Shown here one piece after another: positions 61,414-63,682 of a stretch of DNA of 64,000 nucleotides. Each line of letters starts with the position of its first letter. Position 1 is the stretch's first letter. The translations under genes and the position numbers were made by a program. This stretch comes from Dermanyssus gallinae (Eukaryota > Arthropoda > Arachnida > Mesostigmata > Dermanyssidae), in NCBI GenBank assembly GCA_003439945.1, contig QVRM01005629.1:124001-188000 (forward strand). The letters run 5' to 3'. Under the pieces are notes generated by a model that was not told the origin of the DNA, ran no database searches, and worked only from the letters and a program-made list of their open reading frames with translations.

Positions 61414-63192
61414 TTGTATATCCCTTTTGCTGCCGCGATTGGCGTGGTTGTCACTGCAAATGACGGTGACCCGTCGGATGTTCGTAGATGTCCTCAACGG
61501 CTGGTGGCAGACGTGTCCGGACAGTGAGCTGTTGGACTTCTTCCATCTGTTCGAGTTATGTTTGCACCAGTTCAAGTATCAGGGTAAAAAGCAGAACCGC
61601 AGTCGAGCATCGGCAGCCGCCCAGCTAAAGTCAATGACGCTGCCAGCACGAACGCAACCGCCAAACTTTCAGCGGCATTCGGCCTACGGCAAAGCTCTGG
61701 CATCGCCCGGATCGACCGGTGCCGCCTGGGAGACGTCCGATGAGGGCAGCGGCTTATATCGTGCACTTCTTGAAGCCAACATGGCCACCGAGGTGGGCCT
61801 AATTACACTCGACGTGCTCGGCCTCTTCTGTGCCAACTGCCGAAAGTCACTGCTCTACAACGAAGGTGACAACGCGCTTATGCGACGCATTTTCGACATC
61901 TACCTCAGCTTTCTGCAGGTAACAGCAATGTTTCGATTGCGATTTTTTATCTAACTTACGCCGCAAACTGTTATTTAAGGTTCTCACTGTTCAAGTGTAT
62001 GCGTCTGCCTGCCTGACCCTTACGAAGATGTTGCTGCACTGCCTCTTTCCAATGACGCGCCGAATGTAGCTGATAACAGTATAAGTGGTAATGTTATATG
62101 CATACTCAATACGACTGAATTAAATGTTATGATTTTTATGAAGTTTATATTGTAGTATCATATCTGATTCTTAACAACATTTAACCTCTGTGGGACCAAA
62201 TGGAAAGCAAATATTTTTCTCATGTAAGAGCATCATGTTTCCGTCGATTCGACTCTTTATCATATGGTGGCTTGGACAAGTCATATGGGAGCCAATAGCA
62301 GGCTAATGAGATGACCAATATAGGGTTAGTTTGTCTGTCGTTGCGCACAAGCATGAACAACTGCAAAATTAACGCTTTGAAACGTTGTATGACTGTATTT
62401 TAGGTGGGCCAATCAGAGACACTTCTGAAACACGTATTTGCCGCGCTACGGGGCTTTGTCAACAAGTTTCCGCAGGCATTGTTTGCGGGGAGTGCCATAC
62501 TCTGCGGAAGGCTGTGTTTTGAGCTGCTGAGGTCTTGCAATTCGAAGCTGTCTTCGGTTCGAATGGAGGCGTGTGCCCTCCTTTACCTATTGATGAGGGC
62601 GAACTTTGAGTACACATCCAAGCGGGCGCTCACTAGGGTAGGTACCCGAACGATGCCCGCTATTTCCATTATACTGATTCGTGACATATGTATATCGTAT
62701 TTCAATGTAAATTATTACTGCTTCATCCTGCGTGATATGGTTTATGCTAGTTCATGAGGTACACACATTTACTAAAGCTGGCTTAGGCAGTACGCCAAGC
62801 GCATACATATATTATGCTTCACAATAACTGAATATACAAAAAGAGTTTCCCGTTTTGTTTGCCACTAAACGTCCTTGCTCGATGGTACGTCAACATTGCG
62901 AACGGCAGTGTGTAAATGTGAAAAGTGGGCAAATATAAATGTATGTATAGCGATGCACATTACTGGTCAATTTGAGTGCTTATACGTCGTTGCTATTCTT
63001 CGATGACTTCGTTTGCTATTACAGGTGCATCTTCAGTTGATAGTGTCAGTTTCCCGGTTGTTGGGGGACATCACCAATCTGAACTCCGCACGCTTTCAGG
63101 ACTCCCTGTCAATTATTAACAACTATGCAGCTGCTGATAAGGCAATGCAGCAGACCATATTTCCAAATCAAGTCAAAGATCTCACTACAAAG
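618..63192 (+). CDS. DOCK9/11-like (Ziz): DOCK-D (zizimin) family Rho-GTPase exchange factor, 5' part of gene, 19 exons
   Basis: Gene-level entry. Proposed join: 618-716, 45941-46057, 46553-46852, 47395-47580, 48008-48200, 48410-49434, 49748-50062, 50197-50332, 50613-50908, 52573-52626, 54187-54654, 55776-56142, 56740-56799, 58916-59094, 59557-59971, 60721-61011, 61488-61918, 62404-62637, 63025-63192. The total is 5334 nt, or 1778 codons, with no frame break. The order of recognisable motifs matches vertebrate DOCK9/10/11 from the N-terminus to just before DHR-2: EPLDYE, a PH domain, [51 protein letters not shown] and CNSKLSSVR. Family members have a PH domain that binds phosphoinositides, a C2-like DHR-1 and a C-terminal DHR-2 that loads GTP onto Cdc42/Rac. 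The PH domain separates DOCK-D from DOCK-A/B/C. The gene is cut by the window end; the missing part should hold DHR-2 (about 300-400 further residues by family length). Exon borders come from GT/AG signals, phase and homology, not transcripts. Confidence 0.93.
1672..1696. repeat. (TA)n tract, about 25 bp
   Basis: Uninterrupted TA dinucleotide run. Confidence 0.95.
2064..2095. repeat. (TA)n tract, about 32 bp
   Basis: Uninterrupted TA dinucleotide run in intron 1. Confidence 0.95.
2826..2865. other. Inverted repeat, 16-bp arms, 8-nt loop, one mismatch
   Basis: caccactccatgggaa (2826-2841) faces ttcccatagagtggtg (2850-2865). It lies in intron 1 with no flanking gene signal. Confidence 0.9.
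3800..4615 (+). mobile_element. Decayed 3' end of a non-LTR retrotransposon
   Basis: A reverse-transcriptase palm remnant reads [20 protein letters not shown], where the active-site box (A/YADD in intact elements) has become TDG, followed by [18 protein letters not shown]. Further on, after several frame changes, the sequence at about 4393-4455 reads [20 protein letters not shown], which has the C-x2-C-x9-H-x4-C shape of the C-terminal zinc knuckle of non-LTR elements. Stops and shifts lie between the two blocks, so the copy is dead. The clade is not assigned. No poly(A) tail or target duplication is seen. Confidence 0.75.
4826..4872. repeat. (TA)n tract, about 47 bp
   Basis: Uninterrupted TA run about 210 bp downstream of the decayed non-LTR copy. 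Confidence 0.95.
5385..5525 (+). repeat. Dispersed repeat, copy 1 (pair with 61990-62160)
   Basis: Shares TATG.TGCGTCTGCCTG, CAGTATAAGT and AATGTTATATGCATACTCAA (in that order) with a segment in DOCK intron 17, 56 kb away. The family is unknown. Confidence 0.85.
6776..6842. repeat. (TA)n tract, about 67 bp
   Basis: Uninterrupted TA run, second longest pure tract in the window. Confidence 0.95.
6904..6951. other. Inverted repeat, 19-bp arms, two mismatches
   Basis: ctacgggaatctctctctc faces gagagagagatttgcgtag. Pairing can extend outward through the flanking T and A runs. A third partial copy (gagattcccgtag) follows at about 6960-6972. The hairpin lies 60 bases after a long (TA)n tract, and may be the terminus of an old foldback element. 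Confidence 0.85.
9438..9472. repeat. (TA)n tract, about 35 bp
   Basis: Uninterrupted TA run; another of 30 bp lies at 9816-9845. Confidence 0.95.
10371..10406. repeat. (TA)n tract, about 36 bp
   Basis: Uninterrupted TA run downstream (3' side) of the J-protein gene. Confidence 0.95.
10937..10942 (-). terminator. Candidate polyadenylation signal AATAAA for the DNAJC22-like gene
   Basis: TTTATT on the plus strand reads AATAAA on the minus strand, about 195 bases after the stop codon of the J-protein gene. It is the nearest canonical hexamer I found on that side. Confidence 0.4.
11136..12404 (-). CDS. DNAJC22 (wurst-like): DNAJC22/Wurst-like membrane J-domain protein, intronless, complete
   Basis: A single open frame of 422 residues on the minus strand, ATG at 12404-12402, stop at 11138-11136. 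The N-terminus has the TM2-like paired helices with [20 protein letters not shown] (about residues 17-36) and [14 protein letters not shown]. Further hydrophobic segments occur near residues 190-215, 225-260 and 270-295. The C-terminal J domain (about 345-405) contains [15 protein letters not shown] with the HPD triad at about 373-375, which stimulates Hsp70 ATPase, and [16 protein letters not shown]2-like N-terminus plus C-terminal J domain is the DNAJC22/Wurst layout; Drosophila Wurst acts with Hsc70 in clathrin-mediated endocytosis. It is longer than the vertebrate protein (about 341 residues), chiefly because of an acidic and Asn/Gly-rich insert at about residues 65-140 coded by GAC-type microsatellites. 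The start has G at -3 and +4. The gene lies wholly in DOCK intron 1, antisense to it. Confidence 0.93.
   Translation of the reverse strand: MAKSYRVALLLWATLGLLGGHHFYLRRDRHGVVHLLTLGGFFIGWLWDLPKLAGYVRWANVGNDEHADDDDDDDDDDSESKDNSDDSKDKDNNDTNPILDSAPACSGNGVGGGDADADADNNNCVKQTQHAKGSHEVKKKPGHRKKKNKKPSDSLWSGVAETAVCHWMVDLVRAAVPSSITAAIDAELPYAMVVVNSLVIAAVVHYTGNIGRTRGSFQNALKGALFTLPYYLYSPSTSVIWCVLVSRHTLDKSYRRKPERVGSVRQRTVRNLIIVLAVTSLYVSYLRYNCETETESGESVTCLEMMSWTNLKSIVHSIYTEVKARGLQSIWTEIMNAFDTTDEDNAMSLLDVTSSASEAELRNAYKRLARQHHPDRFRDPGERAAAQEKFMQIQKAYELLSVTKSKRQKSNRKSRDTSHDEL
12180..12215 (-). repeat. GAC/GAT trinucleotide run inside the DNAJC22-like coding region
   Basis: A run of Asp codons (about ten consecutive Asp residues) follows the TM2-like region. 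It is coded by (GTC)n on the plus strand and sits in a larger acidic insert. Confidence 0.8.
12405..12560 (-). promoter_or_regulatory. Probable 5' UTR and promoter region of the DNAJC22-like gene
   Basis: This GC-rich stretch directly upstream (minus-strand sense) of the J-protein start lacks the microsatellites that surround it. No TATA box is evident. The assignment rests on position and composition only. Confidence 0.35.
14294..14329. other. Perfect 15-bp hairpin with 6-nt loop
   Basis: ttaatccatcctcga and tcgaggatggattaa pair perfectly around gagcag. Outer bases CCACC and GGTGG can extend the stem past a small bulge. Confidence 0.92.
14577..14737. repeat. 27-bp minisatellite, about six units
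   Basis: The unit is tgacatgtatacctaaag followed by tgcattgtt, repeated with few mismatches. Because 27 is a multiple of three, the minus strand reads as a nine-residue repeat (RYTCQTMHF) inside an 81-residue open frame. I regard the array as a tandem repeat; coding is unsupported. Confidence 0.92.
17689..17738. repeat. (TA)n tract, about 50 bp
   Basis: Left border of the 17.7-18.2-kb block; the right border is (TA)n at 18223-18251. Confidence 0.95.
17941..18000. other. Perfect 14-bp inverted repeat with 32-nt spacer
   Basis: ctcgcagattcgga (17941-17954) faces tccgaatctgcgag (17987-18000). It lies in a block of about 480 bp bounded on both sides by (TA)n tracts. Confidence 0.9.
18165..18222 (+). 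repeat. Dispersed repeat next to (TA)n, copy 1
   Basis: The core ggcgagcactgccgagtgtg (18171-18190) and the following TAATAAAT part recur in inverted orientation at 23262-23316. Both copies meet a (TA)n tract at the same side. Confidence 0.85.
18360..18560 (+). mobile_element. Possible endonuclease fragment of a non-LTR retrotransposon
   Basis: One frame reads [16 protein letters not shown] (about 18506-18553). This resembles the first conserved box of APE-type endonucleases (a hydrophobic run ending in ETK, with catalytic Glu). A stop follows immediately and no other endonuclease box is clear. Weak, but the motif is specific enough to record. Confidence 0.35.
20985..22000 (-). mobile_element. 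Decayed mariner-family transposon, copy 1
   Basis: Minus-strand pieces in several frames read, in transposase order, [20 protein letters not shown] (N-terminal helix-turn-helix region), [18 protein letters not shown] (second helix-turn-helix region), [14 protein letters not shown] and KRYQS near the C-terminus. Its 3' flank (about 21030-21060) matches the flank of the copy at 27.2 kb (TTTTATT..T.AGTATAG.CCC). Multiple stops and shifts show it is inactive. Terminal inverted repeats were not identified. Confidence 0.75.
23262..23316 (-). repeat. Dispersed repeat next to (TA)n, copy 2
   Basis: Reverse complement of the 18165-18222 segment, with cacactcggcagtgctcgcc at 23292-23311. It is followed by another short motif (TTTATTCAACGGAACTGCAT, near 23339) that recurs near 63335. 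Confidence 0.85.
23419..23458. repeat. (TA)n tract, about 40 bp
   Basis: Uninterrupted TA run; another of about 30 bp, passing into GA repeats, lies at 23204-23247. Confidence 0.95.
23505..23725 (+). repeat. Duplicated segment, copy 1 (pair with 24465-24765)
   Basis: Shares with the 24.5-kb copy the order: ATCGATTTCGT, TTG.GCGTGTTGA-like, ATGACAAGTGGAA, a CGCG..GCGAGTTTG block, a GATACGG.(AG)n block and AGCCGGTT. The spacing differs slightly. Confidence 0.75.
24465..24765 (+). repeat. Duplicated segment, copy 2 (pair with 23505-23725)
   Basis: Second copy of the block at 23.5 kb, about 950 bases downstream in the same orientation. A 213-codon open frame that starts inside it is mostly simple repeat (Val, Ile, Ala runs) and is not proposed as a gene. 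Confidence 0.75.
25200..25820. other. GC-rich, CpG-dense island in intron 1
   Basis: The sequence switches from AT-rich microsatellites to a GC-rich stretch with many CG dinucleotides, GAC/GTC runs and GGAC/CTGG runs. Such islands can mark promoters or untranslated exons, but I see no coding signal or clear core promoter. Confidence 0.3.
27225..28220 (-). mobile_element. Decayed mariner-family transposon, copy 2
   Basis: Minus-strand pieces follow the mariner transposase from end to end. [20 protein letters not shown] (about 28000-28060) is the helix-turn-helix. [11 protein letters not shown] then QLKKRI precede QFHHDNAPL (about 27522-27545), the box with the second catalytic Asp. [20 protein letters not shown] is the C-terminal part. 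An in-frame TAG interrupts the block before QLKKRI, and several frameshifts occur, so no active transposase remains. Confidence 0.88.
28221..32230 (+). other. DOCK intron 1, AT-microsatellite segment
   Basis: Contents seen: GTT/GCT runs at 28735-28850, a dense AT/GA microsatellite patch at 29140-29395, (AG)n at 29940-29960, (CA)n at 30412-30426, and short (TA)n tracts at 30481-30500, 30611-30630 and 30702-30725. No gene is seen. Confidence 0.6.
32247..32284 (-). mobile_element. Minimal retro-insertion: 13 nt plus poly(A), with 13-bp target duplication
   Basis: Read on the minus strand, the insert is aacctcccagaac followed by about 25 A. It is flanked on both sides by the same 13 bases (accaatgtagtct at 32234-32246 and 32285-32297). 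This is the signature of target-primed reverse transcription of a very short, 5'-truncated transcript. Confidence 0.85.
32925..33290. repeat. Duplicated block, copy 1 (pair with 33770-34140)
   Basis: Shares long runs with the downstream block, such as GGATTGCATTCGGCAAATAC, AACGGATAACGGTTCAACTG, GTCGAACTTTGCCTGAACA and AATGATTCACCTGTATG, plus the tail TACTTGATAGCTTATAT. The family is unknown. A minus-strand frame stays open through it. Confidence 0.9.
33525..33578. repeat. (TA)n tract, about 54 bp
   Basis: TA run lying between the two copies of the duplicated 33/34-kb block. Confidence 0.95.
33770..34140. repeat. Duplicated block, copy 2 (pair with 32925-33290)
   Basis: Second copy in the same orientation about 850 bases away, clearly diverged (I estimate four of five bases identical by eye). 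The equivalent minus-strand frame is also open and reads [18 protein letters not shown] where copy 1 has [18 protein letters not shown]. Confidence 0.9.
34635..34716. repeat. Tandem duplication of a 43-bp unit
   Basis: The unit beginning ggtttgcctttcgtggtg is followed directly by a copy with one or two changes (34678-34716). It lies about 270 bases before the putative alternative exon at 34985. Confidence 0.92.
34985..35560 (+). CDS. Putative alternative N-terminal or cassette exon of the DOCK gene (polyQ/Ser-rich)
   Basis: A 576-nt open stretch ends in the donor AAGCTT|gtgagt at 35561, phase 0, which is the phase needed to join DOCK exon 2. It could begin translation at the ATG at 34985 or at 35033. 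Alternatively it could follow a splice acceptor (a T-rich tract ending ctgag at 34980-34984, phase 0), which would make it a symmetric cassette exon. It encodes a Gln run (12 Q, CAA codons, about 35101-35136), a middle segment with [17 protein letters not shown], a poly-Ser/Ala part and a basic end (IAKKRKL). Composition is more balanced than in neighbouring DNA, which suggests coding. I recognise no domain. It could instead be the first exon of another gene. An RT-PCR product or RNA-seq read spanning 35560 to 45941 would settle this. Confidence 0.5.
39479..39532. repeat. (TA)n tract, about 54 bp
   Basis: Uninterrupted TA run in intron 1. Confidence 0.95.
39971..40168. repeat. Compound AT-dinucleotide patch, about 200 bp
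   Basis: Seven or more TA runs separated by single-base slips (TT, AA, G, C), almost pure A/T. It is the largest simple-sequence block in the window. Confidence 0.95.
40318..40405 (-). repeat. tRNA-derived SINE remnant
   Basis: On the minus strand, GCACCGAGCAAGGTGGTTTG starts a tRNA-like body with an A-box-like TGGTTTGATTATAG. It is followed by CCTTACACCGGGAGGTCGTC and a good B box, GGTTCAAATTC (plus 40333-40343). The T-stem does not pair fully, so it is not a functional tRNA gene. No tail was delimited. Confidence 0.6.
44365..45365 (+). mobile_element. Decayed 3' half of a non-LTR retrotransposon
   Basis: Pieces in order: [20 protein letters not shown] (RT fingers), [10 protein letters not shown], then [14 protein letters not shown] (about 44594-44640, the YxDD-type catalytic box with Glu-Asp). 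After a frameshift come [13 protein letters not shown], then [18 protein letters not shown] with KVDKIK-like Lys-rich continuation, and near the end CVCKYCGE with a downstream His (about 45305-45360), like the C-terminal zinc knuckle. Several stops and shifts separate the pieces. It begins directly after a (TA)n tract. Confidence 0.82.
45941..46057 (+). CDS. DOCK9/11-like (Ziz): DOCK-D exon 2
   Basis: The acceptor is gtttgcag|att and the donor is tcg|gtgagt; the exon is 39 codons, phase 0 at both ends. It encodes [19 protein letters not shown] and [12 protein letters not shown]. These match the DOCK9/11 block EPLDYENVIVQKKTQILND...REMLLFPYDDF in the N-terminal DOCK-C/D homology region. It is the first exon after the 45-kb intron, and it can be joined in frame by either exon 1 (618-716) or the alternative exon at 34985-35560. 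Confidence 0.95.
46553..46852 (+). CDS. DOCK9/11-like (Ziz): DOCK-D exon 3
   Basis: The acceptor is gcttcgcag|cgg and the donor is gcg|gtaagc; 100 codons, phase 0 to 0. The part [20 protein letters not shown] matches the DOCK9 segment with LFV.ECIKTYNSDWHLVNYK. The exon ends in [14 protein letters not shown], equivalent to HVYEVDEEVDKDEDA just before the PH domain. An internal stretch from the exon start into its first third is poorly conserved and Thr/Ala-rich. Confidence 0.93.
47395..47580 (+). CDS. DOCK9/11-like (Ziz): DOCK-D exon 4 (first half of PH domain)
   Basis: It encodes [16 protein letters not shown], then [13 protein letters not shown] and [20 protein letters not shown]. This is the beta1-beta4 part of a PH domain, matching HGWLYKG...SFKRRFFHL...NFYKDEKISKEPKG of DOCK9. 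The donor is clear (aaag|gtaagc). The acceptor is not. The frame is open back to 47362, and stronger-looking acceptors at 47374 and 47386 do not fit the phase-0 end of exon 3. The phase-consistent choice is the weaker caag at 47391-47394. A missed micro-exon between exons 3 and 4 would be another explanation. Confidence 0.85.
48008..48200 (+). CDS. DOCK9/11-like (Ziz): DOCK-D exon 5 (second half of PH domain)
   Basis: The acceptor is cattcatcag|gtg and the donor is gaag|gtaagc, ending in phase 1. It encodes [19 protein letters not shown], then [18 protein letters not shown]. The Trp sits where the conserved PH C-terminal helix Trp is expected (DOCK9 EMEEWITIL). Together with exon 4 this completes a PH domain of about 110 residues (roughly 173-285 of the joined protein). 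Confidence 0.94.
48302..48393 (+). repeat. (GAT)n(AAT)n trinucleotide tract beside the exon 6 acceptor
   Basis: About 92 bases of GAT repeats pass into AAT repeats, lying in intron 5 and ending 16 bases before the AG of exon 6. The remaining intron end is taatttaactccattttag, so the pyrimidine tract is short. Confidence 0.97.
48410..49434 (+). CDS. DOCK9/11-like (Ziz): DOCK-D exon 6 (PH to DHR-1 linker and start of core)
   Basis: The largest exon, 1025 nt. The acceptor is ccattttag|ag (phase 1 entry) and the donor is aag|gtaggc (phase 0). It encodes a linker, then [97 protein letters not shown] and RKPDK. All are in the order seen in DOCK9/11 between PH and DHR-1. A Ser-rich insert near 48850-48900 (six consecutive Ser codons) and a charged Gly/Asp-rich loop near 49090-49130 are lineage-variable. 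The exon contains an internal sequence identical to a donor (cag|gtgagc at 48598-48603). Reading through it stays in frame and matches the family, so I treat it as cryptic. Confidence 0.95.
49748..50062 (+). CDS. DOCK9/11-like (Ziz): DOCK-D exon 7 (first part of DHR-1/C2 domain)
   Basis: The acceptor is cctgtag|cca and the donor is gag|gtaagc; 105 codons, phase 0 to 0. It encodes [53 protein letters not shown] and [11 protein letters not shown]. This matches the DHR-1 (C2-like) start of DOCK9 ([19 protein letters not shown]...HHHQNPEFYDE). DHR-1 binds membrane phosphoinositides in the family. Confidence 0.97.
50197..50332 (+). CDS. DOCK9/11-like (Ziz): DOCK-D exon 8 (DHR-1)
   Basis: The acceptor is gcttttag|gtg and the donor is ttg|gtatgt, leaving phase 1. 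It encodes [20 protein letters not shown] and [14 protein letters not shown], the core DHR-1 strand region (DOCK9: LPTQLHEKHHLLLTFFHVSC). A Lys-rich surface loop follows. A perfect hairpin lies about 50 bases into the following intron. Confidence 0.96.
50382..50416. other. Perfect 13-bp hairpin in DOCK intron 8
   Basis: gtgatctatctag and ctagatagatcac flank the 9-nt loop tgggaagac, 49 bases after the exon 8 donor. It could affect splicing of this short intron, but no function is known. Confidence 0.92.
50613..50908 (+). CDS. DOCK9/11-like (Ziz): DOCK-D exon 9 (end of DHR-1 and start of helical region)
   Basis: The acceptor is attgctcag|gat (phase 1 entry) and the donor is aag|gtaagt (phase 0). 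It encodes [59 protein letters not shown] and ends in TMVDIVK. This matches [19 protein letters not shown]...HLVSTVYTQDQHLHNFFQYC of DOCK9. Confidence 0.96.
52573..52626 (+). CDS. DOCK9/11-like (Ziz): DOCK-D exon 10 (54-nt micro-exon, 18 codons)
   Basis: A tiny exon between cgacctag and aag|gtaatc, phase 0 at both ends, encoding [18 protein letters not shown]. The last part joined to exon 11 ([10 protein letters not shown] + ALHAVDGH) aligns with LGNELVKYLKSLHAMEGH of DOCK9, so this is real coding sequence and not an accident. Being symmetric, it can be skipped without a frameshift (TMVDIVK would join ALHAVDGH). Confidence 0.88.
54187..54654 (+). CDS. DOCK9/11-like (Ziz): DOCK-D exon 11 (helical/ARM-like region)
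   Basis: The acceptor is gaattgcag|gct and the donor is aag|gtactc; 156 codons, phase 0 to 0. It encodes [60 protein letters not shown] and [18 protein letters not shown]. These match SLHAMEGHVMIAFLPTILNQ and YSWFFFDVLIKSMAQHLI of DOCK9. A Gly/Ser/Asn-rich insert at about 54390-54500 is longer than in vertebrates and is probably a disordered loop. Confidence 0.95.
54976..55012. repeat. (TA)n tract in DOCK intron 11
   Basis: About 36 bp of TA repeats; another of about 35 bp lies in the same intron at 55591-55625. Confidence 0.93.
55776..56142 (+). CDS. DOCK9/11-like (Ziz): DOCK-D exon 12
   Basis: The acceptor is tggtattag|atg and the donor is aag|gtatga, leaving phase 1. It starts [11 protein letters not shown] (not a translation start; an internal Met) and contains [40 protein letters not shown] and LNLPS. 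It matches RNQRFPASY...CFTFMDRGFVFKQINNYI...[21 protein letters not shown] of DOCK9. Confidence 0.94.
56740..56799 (+). CDS. DOCK9/11-like (Ziz): DOCK-D exon 13 (60-nt small exon)
   Basis: Between gttgctcag and cccg|gtaagt, phase 1 in and phase 1 out. It encodes [19 protein letters not shown]. It sits exactly where DOCK9 has MPFGKGRIQRYQDLQLDY between LNLP and LTDEFCRNH, and it keeps the MPF motif. The rest is divergent, as expected for a loop. Without it exons 12 and 14 could still join in frame. Confidence 0.8.
58916..59094 (+). CDS. DOCK9/11-like (Ziz): DOCK-D exon 14
   Basis: The acceptor is cgccgtag|ac and the donor is ccg|gtaagt, ending phase 0. It encodes [40 protein letters not shown] and [17 protein letters not shown]. 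It matches [25 protein letters not shown]...LKNLLIKHSFDDRY of DOCK9. Confidence 0.96.
59414..59499. repeat. (TA)n tract in DOCK intron 14, longest pure run
   Basis: About 86 bp of uninterrupted TA repeats, ending about 57 bases before the proposed exon 15 acceptor. Confidence 0.97.
59557..59971 (+). CDS. DOCK9/11-like (Ziz): DOCK-D exon 15
   Basis: The acceptor is probably atgcaacag|tcg (phase 0), chosen because [20 protein letters not shown] then aligns with SHQARIATLYLPLFGLLIEN. The cag at 59562 would also fit the phase. The donor is caag|gtatgt, leaving phase 1. After the conserved start the exon is a long low-conservation linker rich in Gly, Ser, Thr and Ala (five Gly in a row near 59731), then [17 protein letters not shown]. 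The vertebrate proteins also have a variable linker here. The intron before it ends just after the longest (TA)n tract in the window. Confidence 0.9.
60721..61011 (+). CDS. DOCK9/11-like (Ziz): DOCK-D exon 16
   Basis: The acceptor is tgtttttcag|ca (phase 1 entry) and the donor is gacg|gtaagt (phase 1 out). A Ser/Gly/His-rich linker ends in [19 protein letters not shown] and LYIVKHLHD, which matches VVRCDKLDQSEIKSLLMCF and LYILKSMSD of DOCK9/11. Confidence 0.95.
61215..61296 (-). repeat. Second tRNA-like remnant (SINE or tRNA pseudogene) in DOCK intron 16
   Basis: On the minus strand, GGCGGCGTTGTCTAGGGTGC opens a tRNA-like body with AGTGCGCTAGTC in the D-arm position and GGTTCGATTAC as B box (plus 61222-61232). 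T-stem pairing is broken. It abuts the palindrome at 61297-61342. Confidence 0.5.
61297..61342. other. Perfect 17-bp inverted repeat in DOCK intron 16
   Basis: atattagctttaattaa (61297-61313) and ttaattaaagctaatat (61326-61342) flank 12 bases. The arms and spacer are built from repeated TTTAATTA units. Confidence 0.92.
61488..61918 (+). CDS. DOCK9/11-like (Ziz): DOCK-D exon 17
   Basis: The acceptor is ttcgtag|at (phase 1 entry) and the donor is cag|gtaaca (phase 0). It encodes [20 protein letters not shown], then [36 protein letters not shown]. It matches LMDFFTISEVCLHQFQYMGK...LLEANIATEVCLTALDTLSL...PLMKKVFDVYLCFLQ of DOCK9. Confidence 0.97.
61990..62160 (+). repeat. Dispersed repeat, copy 2 (pair with 5385-5525)
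   Basis: Same orientation and same motif order as the 5.4-kb copy. The longest shared run is AATGTTATATGCATACTCAA followed by T and A. It lies in DOCK intron 17. Confidence 0.85.
62404..62637 (+). CDS. DOCK9/11-like (Ziz): DOCK-D exon 18
   Basis: The acceptor is gtattttag|gtg and the donor is agg|gtaggt; 78 codons, phase 0 to 0. It encodes [40 protein letters not shown] and [20 protein letters not shown]. It matches SETALKNVFTALRSLIYKFP and ILKCCNSKLSSIRTEAS of DOCK9. Confidence 0.97.
63025..63192 (+). CDS. DOCK9/11-like (Ziz): DOCK-D exon 19 (last exon in window)
   Basis: The acceptor is gctattacag|gtg and the donor is aag|gtacag; 56 codons, phase 0 to 0. It encodes [40 protein letters not shown] and VKDLTTK. 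It matches THLQVIISVSQLIADVVGIG, TRFQQSLSIINNCANSD and VKDLTKR of DOCK9. In DOCK9 this lies shortly before DHR-2, so the catalytic exons are off the right edge. Confidence 0.96.
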
Positions 63193-63264
63193 GTACAGTC
63201 TATTTATTTTATTATGCGTATATTGGGGTACAATTGTTTACACCCTATTATGAGATAAATAAAT

Positions 63265-63323
<59 letters not shown>

Positions 63324-63639
63324 TATAAAAGTGGTTTATTCAACGAAACTGCATTTTGCAAAGCTCAGGTTCTCGGTAAATAAGAATGATTGAAAAATAT
63401 AAATCAAACAGCGACTAGAATATCACACTTAAAAAATCCAAAGAATGTTCTGTATAAGCACTTTACACTAAATGTAGTCAGAATGGGTATTCATCATCAT
63501 GAGGGCTTCTATACAACATTTGGTGCATTTGTTACTATATATGTATATCTATGTTATATATGTATAAATATAGCGGGATATCTGATCCACAATTTGTTGA
63601 AAATGAGTCGACAAAATCGCCCGTAAGGGTGTAACAAAG

Positions 63640-63682
<43 letters not shown>

